Source: Sporomusaceae bacterium (GTDB lineage: Bacteria > Bacillota > Negativicutes > Sporomusales > UBA7701). From it: a DNA stretch of 64,000 bases. Shown one piece after another: positions 26,659 to 34,218 of this stretch. Positions within the stretch are counted from its first letter, which is position 1, and each line of letters starts with the position of its first letter. Where the stretch lies: NCBI GenBank assembly GCA_031460455.1, contig JAVKTQ010000008.1, forward strand, positions 1-64,000. The letters are read 5' to 3'. Both the position numbers and the translations under genes were made by a program. The notes under the pieces were generated by a model. It was not told the origin of the DNA, made no database searches, and saw only the letters and a program-made list of their open reading frames with translations.

Positions 26659-27145
26659 CCAGTTTGAGCTGCTGGCCGCCAGGACGTTCGGCGACCTGGA
26701 CGTCGACGGCGTCCCCCAGGCCCGCTTCGCCGCCGCCGACGCCAGAGCCCTTCACCCGCTGGTGCTCGCCTATATCGGCGACGCCTACTTCAACCTCTAT
26801 GTGCGCACAAGGCTGCTGGCTTTCGAGCAGAGCCGCGTGCGGGTGTTGCACGGCCACGGGGCGAGGATGGTGTCGGCGACGCTGCAGGCCCATGCGCTCA
26901 GGGCGCTGGAGGGCGGCCTGAGCGAGGACGAGCTGGCTGTGGTGAAGCGCGGCCGCAATGCCAAGTCGACGGTGCCCAAGAGCGCCTCGGTGGGCGATTA
27001 CCGCGCCAGCACCGGATTCGAAGCCCTGCTCGGGTACCTGTATCTGAGCGGCGACGAGGCCCGGCTGACGGCGCTCGCCGGCGACGCATTTGTCGTTATT
27101 TCCCGGAAATTATCGAATCCGGACGGAAGTGGGGAAGAGAAATGA
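26648..27145 (+). CDS. mrnC: Mini-ribonuclease III
   Basis: 165 residues, slightly longer than usual because of the N-terminus ([20 protein letters not shown]). An RNase III-type catalytic domain with [19 protein letters not shown] (signature with catalytic Asp) and a later [20 protein letters not shown] region with catalytic Glu; no double-stranded-RNA-binding domain. It matures 23S rRNA ends in Firmicutes. The GTG start lies in the end of cysS and its stop overlaps thyX by 4 bases, so the whole set is translationally coupled. Confidence 0.93.
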   Translation: MKFDQFELLAARTFGDLDVDGVPQARFAAADARALHPLVLAYIGDAYFNLYVRTRLLAFEQSRVRVLHGHGARMVSATLQAHALRALEGGLSEDELAVVKRGRNAKSTVPKSASVGDYRASTGFEALLGYLYLSGDEARLTALAGDAFVVISRKLSNPDGSGEEK

Positions 27146-27822
27146 AGGTCAAACTTATCTGCCATACCCCCGACCCCGAACGCACGGTGGCCATGTCGGC
27201 CCGCCTCTGCTATTCGGCGGTCGGCGCCGAGCAGCTTGTCGAAAAAATGTCGCCCGAGCAGGTGGCCAAGCTGGTCGACAAGATCGTCGAAATGGGGCAT
27301 CTGTCCACCTTCGAGCACGCCAGCTTCACCTTTGCCGTTGAAGGTGTGTCGCGGGTGCTTACCCACCAACTCGTCCGCCACCGTATAGCATCGTATTCCC
27401 AGCAGTCGCAGCGCTACGTCAAGGAGCACGACTTCGAGTACATAGTGCCGCCGTCGGTGGCGGCCAACCCGCAGGCGGCGGCCAAGTTCGCCGCCGTCAT
27501 GGGCCAGATCCGCGTCGCCTACGACGAACTCGCCGCCCTCGGCGTCCATCAGGAGGACGCCCGCTATGTTCTCGCCAACGCCACCGAGACCAAGATCGTC
27601 GTCACCATGAACGCCCGCTCGCTACTGCATTTCTTCGAGCTGCGCTGTTGCACGCGCGCCCAGTGGGAGATCCGCCGCCTGGCGGAAGCGATGCTGGCCG
27701 AGGTGCGCAAAGTGGCGCCGCATCTGTTTTCGAAGGCGGGGCCGACGTGTGTCACGAGGAGCGTTTGCGAAGAGGGCGATCTCAGCTGCGGGAGACTGGC
27801 GGCGATGCAGAAAAAAGGCTAA
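27142..27822 (+). CDS. thyX: FAD-dependent thymidylate synthase ThyX
   Basis: 226 residues. The signature [14 protein letters not shown] fits the RHRX7S motif, with [27 protein letters not shown] upstream (two halves of the flavin/dUMP site) and [20 protein letters not shown] downstream. It methylates dUMP with methylene-tetrahydrofolate and FADH2. The C-terminus carries extra cysteines ([17 protein letters not shown]). It overlaps mrnC by 4 bases and ends at a terminator, closing the T-box operon. Confidence 0.94.
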   Translation: MKVKLICHTPDPERTVAMSARLCYSAVGAEQLVEKMSPEQVAKLVDKIVEMGHLSTFEHASFTFAVEGVSRVLTHQLVRHRIASYSQQSQRYVKEHDFEYIVPPSVAANPQAAAKFAAVMGQIRVAYDELAALGVHQEDARYVLANATETKIVVTMNARSLLHFFELRCCTRAQWEIRRLAEAMLAEVRKVAPHLFSKAGPTCVTRSVCEEGDLSCGRLAAMQKKG

Positions 27823-27846
27823 CCGGGGATACCCCCGGTTTCTTTG
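27821..27846 (+). terminator. Intrinsic terminator of the cysE-thyX operon
   Basis: Stem AACCGGGG / CCCCGGTT with a short loop followed by TCTTTG, overlapping the thyX stop codon. Confidence 0.8.
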
Positions 27847-27940
27847 TAGGCAGGCTTGGTTTCAGTCGCCTTTGCATGGCTTAGGCGACCCCGACATTGG
27901 GTACCCCACGCGCTGCGGGCGGCGGACTTACTAAGCTCGT

Positions 27941-28015
27941 CGCCGACTCCGCCGCGCCACCGCCAAACGAACGTCCGTGTTCGTTGTCGGTTCTCGCCGC
28001 CGTCCATGGCGGCTC
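27941..28015 (+). repeat. Paired-hairpin module, copy A
   Basis: The core CGCCGACTCCGCCGCGCCACCGCCAA is followed by hairpin ACGAAC-GTCCGT-GTTCGT, a TCTCGCC linker, and hairpin GCCGCC-GTCCAT-GGCGGC. It matches modules at 28266-28365 (minus strand) and 37585-37690. Loops are GTCCAT-like in all copies while the stem sequences differ. Confidence 0.75.
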
Positions 28016-28265
28016 GCGCGGTGTCGTTTCGGCTCTCTCGCCAAGTAGCGGCCGCCGTCCTCGCTAATGTGGGTTACCCAATGCCGGGGACGCCGGAGGC
28101 GGCGGAGGACGCAGGCGTAGGCGACGTTGCGGAAAAGCAGACACACGACGCTTCAGCGGCGATGTGGTCGCTTTGTTACGCGCCGTTGGCGCAGCAGGCC
28201 GGTAAGTGCGCAAGTTCTTGGCGCTTCAGCGCCTAGAACTGCGGCCTGCCCCTTGCGGGTACACG

Positions 28266-28365
28266 AACGTACGCCCGTCCATGGACGGACGGGCGAGGAG
28301 CCATCTGTCACGGATGACAGTTGGCGACGGTACGGCTGTGTCGGCGCAAGCCTTACGACGCGTTC
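28266..28365 (-). repeat. Paired-hairpin module, copy B
   Basis: On the minus strand: TTGCGCCGAC, CAGCCGTACC, CGCCAA, hairpin CTGTCA-TCCG-TGACAG, linker CCTCGCCC, hairpin GCCCGTCC-GTCCAT-GGACGGGC, then GTACG. It is inverted relative to copy A, 250 bases away, and is closest to copy C at 37.6 kb. Confidence 0.8.
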
Positions 28366-28497
28366 GGCCGGAGCTCCGGCGCACAGCCTGTGTTCTCCGC
28401 GGGAGTTATGCAGGTAGTTGGACCAAAACACTCATAAACACCCGCCGTTCGGGCAAATAATAAAAGGCCGCCTTATCGCGGCATGGGGGTCAGAGGA

Positions 28498-29235
28498 ATG
28501 AGCGAAGAATTCGTCGCCGGGCGCAACAGCGTCCTCGAGGCGCTGAAGAGCGGCCGGCCGGTCAACAAGGTGCTGGTGGCCAAAGGCGAGCGGCAGGGCT
28601 CGCTGCGGGAGATAATCGGCCAGGCCAAGGCCAGGGGATTGGTCGTCCAGGAGGTCGACGCCGCCAAGCTGGCGGAGCTGAGTGGCGGCATGCGCCACCA
28701 GGGAGTCGTCGCCATGGTGCCGCCGGTGGCCTACGCCGAGGTCGAGGATATCCTCGCCAAGGCCCACGAGCTGGGAGAACCGCCCTTCATCGTGCTGCTC
28801 GACGAGCTGGAGGACCCCCACAACCTCGGCGCCATCCTCCGCACCTGCGACGCCGCCGGCGCCCACGGCGTCCTCATCCCCAAACGACGCAGCGCCCCTC
28901 TCTCGGCGACCGTCGCCAAGACTTCGGCCGGAGCGGTCGAGTATGTGCCGGTCGCCAGGATCGGCAATGTCGTCCAGGCCATCGAGGCCCTCAAGAAGGA
29001 GGGCCTGTGGGTGGTGGGGGCCGATATGGACGGCGATCGGCCGTACTACAAGGCCGACCTCAAAGGGCCGATCCTGCTGGTTGTGGGTGGCGAAGGCCGC
29101 GGCCTCAGCCGGCTGGCCAAGGAGACGTGCGATTTCCTCGTGCGCATCCCGATGAAGGGCCAGATCACGTCGCTGAACGCGTCGGTGGCGTGCTCGTTGT
29201 TATTGTACGAAGTCTATAAACAAAGGGAGTCATGA
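28498..29235 (+). CDS. rlmB: 23S rRNA (guanosine-2'-O-)-methyltransferase RlmB
   Basis: 245 residues. An N-terminal substrate-binding domain (EEFVAGRNSVLEALKSGR) precedes a SPOUT trefoil-knot domain with DELEDPHNLGAILRTCDAAG, LSATVAKTSAGA and the SAM-knot motifs VVGGEGRGLSRL and IPMKGQITSLNASVACSLLLYE. It 2'-O-methylates G2251 of 23S rRNA. The ATG at 28498 was chosen for its GGGGGTCAGAGGA context; an ATG at 28483 has no site. It starts a co-directional run with the VanW and YacP genes. Confidence 0.93.
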   Translation: MSEEFVAGRNSVLEALKSGRPVNKVLVAKGERQGSLREIIGQAKARGLVVQEVDAAKLAELSGGMRHQGVVAMVPPVAYAEVEDILAKAHELGEPPFIVLLDELEDPHNLGAILRTCDAAGAHGVLIPKRRSAPLSATVAKTSAGAVEYVPVARIGNVVQAIEALKKEGLWVVGADMDGDRPYYKADLKGPILLVVGGEGRGLSRLAKETCDFLVRIPMKGQITSLNASVACSLLLYEVYKQRES

Positions 29236-29240
29236 ACTGA

Positions 29241-30608
29241 GTGATACGGAAATCCCGGCTGGTCGCAGCAACCGCCATCATCGTCCTCGCCCTGGCCGCC
29301 GCGCTCGCTCGCCCGCTCGCCGGCGGCGGGGTCTATGAGGGCGTGGCTGTGGAAGGCGTGGCCGTCGGCGGCCTTGGCCGGGAGGAACTCAGGCAGCTTC
29401 TGGCGGCGTGGCGGCAGGAATACCATGGCCGCCACATCGTCGTTTATTACGGCGACACCGCCTTCAAGCTCGACGCCGCCAGCATCGACTATGACCTCGA
29501 TATCGAGGCGACTGCCGATGAGGCATGGACGTACGGCCGCCGCGGTTCGTGGCCGGACCGGCTGAAAAATATCGGCGCCGCCCGCCGGGAAGGCTATCGC
29601 ATCCCGGCAAGGGTCAGGTATAATGAGAATAAACTGTCCGCCCTGCTCGATTCGTGGCGGGAGGCCATCGACCGGCCGCCGCGCAACGCCGCCATCAGCC
29701 TCGAAGAAGGCGGCATCGTGCCCCAGGAGCTGGGGCGCAGGCTCGATGTGGCGACGGTGAAGCCGCTCGTCCTCAAGGCGCTGCACGCCGGCGATCCCGC
29801 CAACCTGCCGCTGCCGGTGACGCCGCTTTATCCCGACGTTACCGTGGCCGACCTGCGCCAGACGGGCATCAGGGAACTGTGGTCTTCTTTCACGACCGCC
29901 TTCGACCCCGCCGACGCCAACCGCACCGCCAACATCCGCCTGTCGGCGCGCCGCATCAACGGCCACATCGTCTATCCGGGGCAGGTCTTCTCCTTCAACC
30001 AGGTAGTGGGGCCGCGGGACCGGGAACACGGCTTCAAGGAGGCGCTGGAGATCGTGGACGGGGAATTCGTCCCCGGCATCGGCGGCGGCGTGTGCCAGTT
30101 GTCTTCCACCCTTTACAACGCCGTCCTGCTCGCCAATCTGACCGTCGTCGAGCGGACCAACCACTCCAAGCCGCTCGGCTATGTCGGCCTCGGCCGCGAC
30201 GCCACCGTCGTGTTCGGGGCGCTCGACTTCAAGTTCGTCAACGACACCGGCGCGCCGGTCGTCATTATGGCCGAAACGGCCAAGAACAAGCTTACCGTGG
30301 GCGTCGTCGGCCGCGAGCCGCTGGCGGTGGCGGTGGAGCTGCTGTCCGCCGACCGCCAGGTCATCCCGCCGGCGGTGGTCAAAAAGCAGGACCCTGGGCT
30401 CTATCTGGGCGAGACCAAGGTGGACAAGCAGGGCAAGCCCGGCTACGAGATTACCACCCTGCGGGTGGTGTCGGCCAGCGGCCGGGAGCTCAGGCGGGAG
30501 GTGCTGGCCAAGGACCGCTACCAGCCGGAGAACACCATCGTCAAGGTGGGCACGAGGCTGCCGCCGTTCGCCCAGGAAAAGGTTGACCCGGTCCAGGATA
30601 AAAAGTAA
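29241..30608 (+). CDS. VanW family protein (YoaR-like)
   Basis: 455 residues, GTG start. A signal anchor (SRLVAATAIIVLALAAALA), a putative peptidoglycan-binding region (about residues 40-130), then a VanW domain (about 220-350) with FSFNQVVGPRDREHGFKEAL, GIGGGVCQLSSTLYNAVLLANL and ERTNHSKPLGYVGLGRDATV. A C-terminal G5-like beta domain (KTTLRVVSASGREL type, here TLRVVSASGREL) follows. It is extracytoplasmic and probably binds cell wall; the biochemical role is unknown. It lies 5 bases after rlmB. Confidence 0.87.
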   Translation: MIRKSRLVAATAIIVLALAAALARPLAGGGVYEGVAVEGVAVGGLGREELRQLLAAWRQEYHGRHIVVYYGDTAFKLDAASIDYDLDIEATADEAWTYGRRGSWPDRLKNIGAARREGYRIPARVRYNENKLSALLDSWREAIDRPPRNAAISLEEGGIVPQELGRRLDVATVKPLVLKALHAGDPANLPLPVTPLYPDVTVADLRQTGIRELWSSFTTAFDPADANRTANIRLSARRINGHIVYPGQVFSFNQVVGPRDREHGFKEALEIVDGEFVPGIGGGVCQLSSTLYNAVLLANLTVVERTNHSKPLGYVGLGRDATVVFGALDFKFVNDTGAPVVIMAETAKNKLTVGVVGREPLAVAVELLSADRQVIPPAVVKKQDPGLYLGETKVDKQGKPGYEITTLRVVSASGRELRREVLAKDRYQPENTIVKVGTRLPPFAQEKVDPVQDKK

Positions 30609-30626
30609 CGCGCGGAGGAAACTGAT

Positions 30627-31145
30627 TTGGCGGACATCATGCTGGTCGACGGCTACAACGTGCTGGGCGCCTGGCCGGAGCTCGCGGCGGTGAAAGAGGA
30701 CAACCTCGAACACGCCCGGACGAAATTAATGGACATTCTTGCGGGCTATGGCGCATATAAAGACTATAGAGTTGTCATCGTATTCGATGCCCATGCCGTA
30801 TCCGGGGATTCCCGGGCCGAGACGCTGCCCGGCGGCCTGGAGGTGGTCTTCACCGCCGAAGGGGAGACGGCCGACAGCTATATCGAGCGGCTTACCTACC
30901 AACTGACCCACGCCGGCCAGGGGGTTTATGTCGTCACCTCCGACCGGGACCAGCAGTTTGCCGTCCTCGGGTCGGGGGCGTGGCGGATATCGGCCCGCGA
31001 GCTGCGCCTGAGCGTGCTGGCCGCCGAAAAGGAGGTCCGCGAGGGGTATACCGAGGCCGATCAGCTGCGCCGGAGACAGGAACTCGGCGGGCGGGTCGGC
31101 GAGGAGGTCAGGAAGCGTCTCGACGCGCTGCGCCGCGGCCTGTGA
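30627..31145 (+). CDS. yacP: NYN-domain ribonuclease (YacP/Rae1)
   Basis: 172 residues, TTG start 8 bases after GGAGGA. A PIN-like NYN fold with acidic residues in MLVDGYNVLGAW, VIVFDAHAV, GETADSYIERL and YVVTSDRDQQF. The C-terminal half is a charged helical region. In Bacillus, Rae1 is a ribosome-associated endonuclease that cuts mRNA in the A site. Its location between rlmB and sigH is conserved in Firmicutes. Confidence 0.9.
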   Translation: MADIMLVDGYNVLGAWPELAAVKEDNLEHARTKLMDILAGYGAYKDYRVVIVFDAHAVSGDSRAETLPGGLEVVFTAEGETADSYIERLTYQLTHAGQGVYVVTSDRDQQFAVLGSGAWRISARELRLSVLAAEKEVREGYTEADQLRRRQELGGRVGEEVRKRLDALRRGL

Positions 31146-31168
31146 GGGCCCGCGACCCCAATAATAGC

Positions 31169-31197
31169 TTGACTAAGTGGCGGGTGTGGGTTATAAT
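31169..31197 (+). promoter_or_regulatory. sigH promoter
   Basis: -35 TTGACT (31169-31174), 17-base spacer, consensus -10 TATAAT (31192-31197). Transcription would begin about 31204, 90 bases before the sigH start. Confidence 0.8.
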
Positions 31198-31217
31198 TTG
31201 GTTTGAAAGTGGCATGT

Positions 31218-31262
31218 ACAATCGATTGTGGCACTAAGTTATTTAGTGCGTTTTCTTTTTAC
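31218..31262 (+). terminator. Leader terminator and palindrome between the sigH promoter and sigH
   Basis: The palindrome ACAATCGATTGT (31218-31229) is followed at once by hairpin GCACTAA-GTTA-TTTAGTGC (31231-31249) and GTTTTCTTTTT, a terminator layout. It sits between promoter and gene, so it could attenuate sigH or release a short RNA of about 55 bases. The hairpin is AT-rich and of modest strength. Confidence 0.6.
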
Positions 31263-31293
31263 GGCCGGCAAGATGAAGAGTGGGGGCGATATG

Positions 31294-32031
31294 ATGCGGG
31301 CTAGTACCCAACGCGATCTGTACGGTTGTTTCGAAAACATGACAGATGAAGAAATCGTAATCGACGCAAAAGACAACGACAACACGGTCGCACTGGAGTA
31401 TTTGATCAACAAGTACCGCAATTTCGTCCGGGCCAAGGCCAGATCATACTTCCTCATCGGCGCCGACCGCGAGGACATAATCCAGGAAGGGATGATCGGT
31501 CTCTACAAGGCCATCAGGGATTTCCGCAACGACAAACTTTCCTCGTTCCGCGCCTTTGCCGAACTGTGTGTAACCCGCCAGATAATTACCGCCATAAAGA
31601 CCGCCACCCGGCAGAAACACATCCCGCTCAACTCTTACGTTTCCCTCAACAAACCGATATACGACGAGGACTCCGACCGCACCCTGCTTGACGTTCTTTC
31701 CGGGTCGAAGATTTCCGATCCCGAGGAACTGGTCATCAGCCGCGAGGAATTTGTCGACATCGAGGAGAAGATGGGGGAGATCCTCAGCGACCTAGAGTGG
31801 AAAGTGCTCATGTCCTATCTCGACGGCAAGTCCTACCAGGAGATCGCCGTCGAGCTCGACCGGCACGTCAAGTCGATCGACAACGCTCTGCAGCGCGTCA
31901 AGCGCAAACTGGAACGCTACCTCGACAACCGCGCCGACGACAGCGAAGTCGGCAGCATGTACAAGGGGCTGGCCAACCTGAACAAGGACCTGCAGGGCGA
32001 TCTGGACGACCTGGATGTTATCGACGACTAA
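31294..32031 (+). CDS. sigH: RNA polymerase sporulation sigma factor SigH
   Basis: 245 residues from the ATG at 31294, 7 bases after GGGGG (31291 and 31273 are alternatives). Sigma region 2: ALEYLINKYRNFVRAKARSYFLIGADREDIIQEGMIGLYKAIRDF (shown in the order read), region 2.4 FAELCVTRQIITAIKTATRQKH, and region 4: LSDLEWKVLMSYLDGKSYQEIAVELDRHVKSIDNALQRVKRKLE. It directs early sporulation genes. The family has about 215 residues; here an acidic tail (LNKDLQGDLDDLDVIDD) adds about 25. Confidence 0.94.
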   Translation: MRASTQRDLYGCFENMTDEEIVIDAKDNDNTVALEYLINKYRNFVRAKARSYFLIGADREDIIQEGMIGLYKAIRDFRNDKLSSFRAFAELCVTRQIITAIKTATRQKHIPLNSYVSLNKPIYDEDSDRTLLDVLSGSKISDPEELVISREEFVDIEEKMGEILSDLEWKVLMSYLDGKSYQEIAVELDRHVKSIDNALQRVKRKLERYLDNRADDSEVGSMYKGLANLNKDLQGDLDDLDVIDD

Positions 32032-32033
32032 TG

Positions 32034-32068
32034 CAAAAAAAACGACACCAGACGGTGTCGTTTTTTTC
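32034..32068. terminator. Bidirectional terminator between sigH and the 118-residue gene
   Basis: Symmetric stem AAAAAAACGACACC / GGTGTCGTTTTTTT serves both convergent genes. Confidence 0.88.
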
Positions 32069-32088
32069 AACCTGGGGCTTGTCTGTTG

Positions 32089-32445
32089 TCAGTCTTCCTT
32101 GGTTTCGCAGCCGCCGTCTTTCTTCTGGCCGTACTCGCTGATGTAATCGCGCAGGTGGGCGGGCGAACCGGAGTAGCCATGCCAGAAGTCGTCGCCTTCC
32201 ACCACAACCCAGCTCTCATTGGGGCGGATGGCGGCCTCGCAGTCATCGTCGGCGCTGAATTGCTTGATTACCAACACAGGGGTGTTCTGGTAGGTGATAA
32301 CAAGACCCTTGGCGGCCAGCAGGTTGATAAGGTAATCGTACGGGCTTTCGGTGCCGAGCCAGAAGCACTTGCCGCACATATACTCGCCGTTTTTGAAATA
32401 GACGTCGCGGACGGCCCGCCCGCAGCCGCAGGTGAATTTTTGCAT
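32089..32445 (-). CDS. Small zinc-ribbon-like protein, function unknown
   Basis: 118 residues. The N-terminus has cysteines in FTCGCGRAV and YMCGKCFWL, consistent with a four-cysteine zinc site, followed by a mixed alpha/beta region (YDYLINLLAAKGLVITYQN, VLVIKQFSADDDCEAAIR, SWVVVEGDDFWHGYSG). No family was recognised. GGGAGCG precedes the ATG. It is convergent with sigH and shares its terminator, the first gene of the accessory block that separates sigH from rpmG. Confidence 0.65.
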   Translation of the reverse strand: MQKFTCGCGRAVRDVYFKNGEYMCGKCFWLGTESPYDYLINLLAAKGLVITYQNTPVLVIKQFSADDDCEAAIRPNESWVVVEGDDFWHGYSGSPAHLRDYISEYGQKKDGGCETKED

Positions 32446-32588
32446 CGGGTTCGCTCCCTTCGGTCAAAATATGGCCAAATTGATTATAACACACTTGTCG
32501 GCGCGCCGGCCTACAAACAGGCGTCGTCCATATAGGAGATTGTTATTGCCGTCACATACATCGTTTATGATAACGGGAGGAACAGGCG

Positions 32589-32906
32589 ATGGAATTCATC
32601 ATCAATACGCCTAAAGGGGACCCGGCCGCCGTGGCCGAAATAACGCCGGAGGTCATCGCCAATCAGCGGGTCGGCTCGCGGGTCGAGTTCAAGGCCCCGC
32701 ACGACCTGACGGTCGTATTTGCAGGCGGCGCCTGCATCGTCGACGATATCGACCTCATCGTCTATATTGTGCCCGACGAGTTCTTCTGTTATCGGGGCGA
32801 CAGCTTTGTCCTCAAGTTCGTGATGGAGTGCCGGAACGTGCGCATCGATCACCGGCCGCAGCCCGGCGGCGTCAACGCGCAGGCGATCATCTCCGCCGCG
32901 CCGTAG
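32589..32906 (+). CDS. Hypothetical protein
   Basis: 105 residues, no signal peptide or membrane segment. Predicted mostly beta (MEFIINTPKG, SRVEFKAPHDLTVVFAGG, DLIVYIVPDEFFCYRG, FVLKFVMECRNVRIDHRP). No motif or family was recognised. GGGAGGAACAGG precedes the ATG. It lies 85 bases before the BrxF-like ATPase gene on the same strand, so a functional link is possible but unproven. Confidence 0.6.
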   Translation: MEFIINTPKGDPAAVAEITPEVIANQRVGSRVEFKAPHDLTVVFAGGACIVDDIDLIVYIVPDEFFCYRGDSFVLKFVMECRNVRIDHRPQPGGVNAQAIISAAP

Positions 32907-32990
32907 TTTTTTGTCAATCCGGGCAGGATTTTGCCACACATTGCCGAATATGACTAGTGCAAATTTCGCGGGGCGGGAGGGGACTGTACC

Positions 32991-33455
32991 ATGCCGGTAG
33001 CAATACAGATGGTAGTAGACTACGTCCAGGAACTGAAGGATTCGCAGGAACGCCTCGTGCTTATCGTCGGCCGTCCGGGAAGCGGCAAGAGCAAGATCAT
33101 GCGCGAGCTCGGGCTCAACCGTGGCTGGCGTTATGTCGATTGCCGCGAGCTGATCACAGACGAATTGCTGGAGCTTGTACCCAAGGCGCGGCCGCGGGAG
33201 GCTCCCCATATCATGGACAAGATGCTGGAGCGCGAACGCGCGGACGTTATTTTGCTCGACAACGTCCAGGTGCTCTTCACCCCTATCCTGAACCTCGATC
33301 CCCTGGAGCTGCTGCGGCAGCTCGGCAAGAAGCGCACCATCGTGGCGGCGTGGCCGGGCGATTACGCCGACAGCCGGTTGGGGTACATGGAAGCGGGACT
33401 GCCTGAGCCCAAACGCTACCCGGCGACCGAGTTGAAGGTCATCGAGATAGGCTGA
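32991..33455 (+). CDS. BrxF-like P-loop ATPase (orphan)
   Basis: 154 residues. Walker A VGRPGSGKSK (residues about 25-34), Walker B VILLDNVQVLF (about 82-92), then the family-typical LDPLELLRQLGKKRTIVAAWPG and a C-terminal YMEAGLPEPKRYP. The layout, length and the DPL..LL..L...RT(I/V)VAAW segment match BrxF, the small ATPase of type 3 BREX phage-defence systems. None of the other BREX genes (brxC, pglX, pglZ, brxH) is in the window. It may be a solitary homologue with another role. A strong terminator follows. Confidence 0.75.
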   Translation: MPVAIQMVVDYVQELKDSQERLVLIVGRPGSGKSKIMRELGLNRGWRYVDCRELITDELLELVPKARPREAPHIMDKMLERERADVILLDNVQVLFTPILNLDPLELLRQLGKKRTIVAAWPGDYADSRLGYMEAGLPEPKRYPATELKVIEIG

Positions 33456-33530
33456 CAGACTCTGGCATTTGCCCTGACAAAAGCATACAAAATATCTGTC
33501 GGAAATTCTGACGTCATATCTGACATTCGA

Positions 33531-33566
33531 CGCCGGTTGTTCATAGAGCAACCGGCGTATATTTTT
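33531..33566 (+). terminator. Intrinsic terminator after the BrxF-like gene
   Basis: Stem GCCGGTTG / CAACCGGC with a 9-base loop, followed by GTATATTTTTT. Confidence 0.85.
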
Positions 33567-33639
33567 TCGCTCCTGGCGAAAATTATTTTCATGCGCGGGA
33601 GGAATTTTTCAGTGCGCGCATAATATAATAAATATCAAA

Positions 33640-33654
33640 TAATAATAATTATTA
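33640..33654 (+). promoter_or_regulatory. PerR/Fur-type 7-1-7 box before the peroxiredoxin gene
   Basis: TAATAAT-A-ATTATTA is a perfect 7-1-7 palindrome that differs from the PerR consensus TTATAATNATTATAA by one base per arm. A TATAAT (33624-33629) lies just upstream, so a bound repressor would block transcription start. The box is 4 bases from the ribosome-binding site, as at rubrerythrin. Confidence 0.7.
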
Positions 33655-33671
33655 ATTGAGGAGGAATACAT

Positions 33672-34208
33672 ATGTCCGCCAAAGTAGGCCAGAAAGCTCC
33701 CGATTTCGCCATGCCGACGACCAAGAACCTCGAGGCGCTCGACCATGTCGCCAAGTTGGCCGATTTTCAGGGGAAGTGGCTGGTATTGTTTTTTTATCCG
33801 CTTGATTTTACGTTCGTCTGCCCGACCGAGATCCGCGGCTTCAATTCCCGGCTCGCCGAGTTCCGCGCCACGGGGGCGGAGATTCTGGGGGTGAGCGTGG
33901 ACAGCGTTTACAGCCACCGGGCGTGGGTGAAAAGTTCGCCGGCCGATGGCGGCCTGGGCGGCCTGGATTACCCGCTGGCGTCCGATATCACGAAAGACGT
34001 CGCCCGCCGCTACGGGGTGCTGGTGGAGGAGGAGGGCATCGCGCTGCGCGGCCTGTTTATCATCGACCCCGAAGGGATACTGCGTTATGCGGTGGTGAGC
34101 GATCTGAACGTCGGCCGCAGCGTGGACGAGACGCTGAGGGTGCTGCAGGCGCTGCAGAGCGGGGGGATGTGCCCCCTCGACTGGCACCCCGGCGACAGGA
34201 CTTTGTAG
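33672..34208 (+). CDS. Peroxiredoxin (AhpC/TSA family)
   Basis: 178 residues. A thioredoxin-fold peroxidase with peroxidatic Cys in FYPLDFTFVCPTEIRGF and a resolving Cys in SGGMCPLDWHPGD near the C-terminus, the typical 2-Cys AhpC arrangement. It reduces peroxides in the cytoplasm. GAGGAGG precedes the ATG. No AhpF reductase gene is adjacent. Co-occurrence with rubrerythrin under similar PerR/Fur-like boxes suggests a shared oxidative-stress regulon. Confidence 0.93.
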   Translation: MSAKVGQKAPDFAMPTTKNLEALDHVAKLADFQGKWLVLFFYPLDFTFVCPTEIRGFNSRLAEFRATGAEILGVSVDSVYSHRAWVKSSPADGGLGGLDYPLASDITKDVARRYGVLVEEEGIALRGLFIIDPEGILRYAVVSDLNVGRSVDETLRVLQALQSGGMCPLDWHPGDRTL

Positions 34209-34218
34209 CAAAAACTGT

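Larger units (their letters stand above)
27865..28432. repeat. Composite structured non-coding region
   Basis: A 570-base stretch with no credible gene but dense inverted repeats. (1) 27884-27909 and 28069-28094 form a 26-base terminal inverted repeat around a 211-base unit. (2) The unit carries paired-hairpin module A (27941-28015). (3) 28135-28182 carries the AAGCAGACACAC hairpin module also found inside palindromic element 1. (4) A GTAC-ACGAAC-GTAC hairpin at 28259-28272 also sits at the apex of element 7. (5) 28266-28365 is module B, inverted relative to A. It appears assembled from recurring pieces. Confidence 0.75.

Noticed and set aside
27856-28236. Open frames inside the 27.9-28.4 kb structured region
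   Set aside because: They are low-complexity, Arg/Ala/Pro-rich, cross conserved hairpin modules in different frames, and have no ribosome-binding sites. The constraint here is on base pairing, not on codons.
32589-33455. A complete BREX phage-defence system
   Set aside because: Only a BrxF-like ATPase is present; neighbours are peroxiredoxin, membrane and housekeeping genes.
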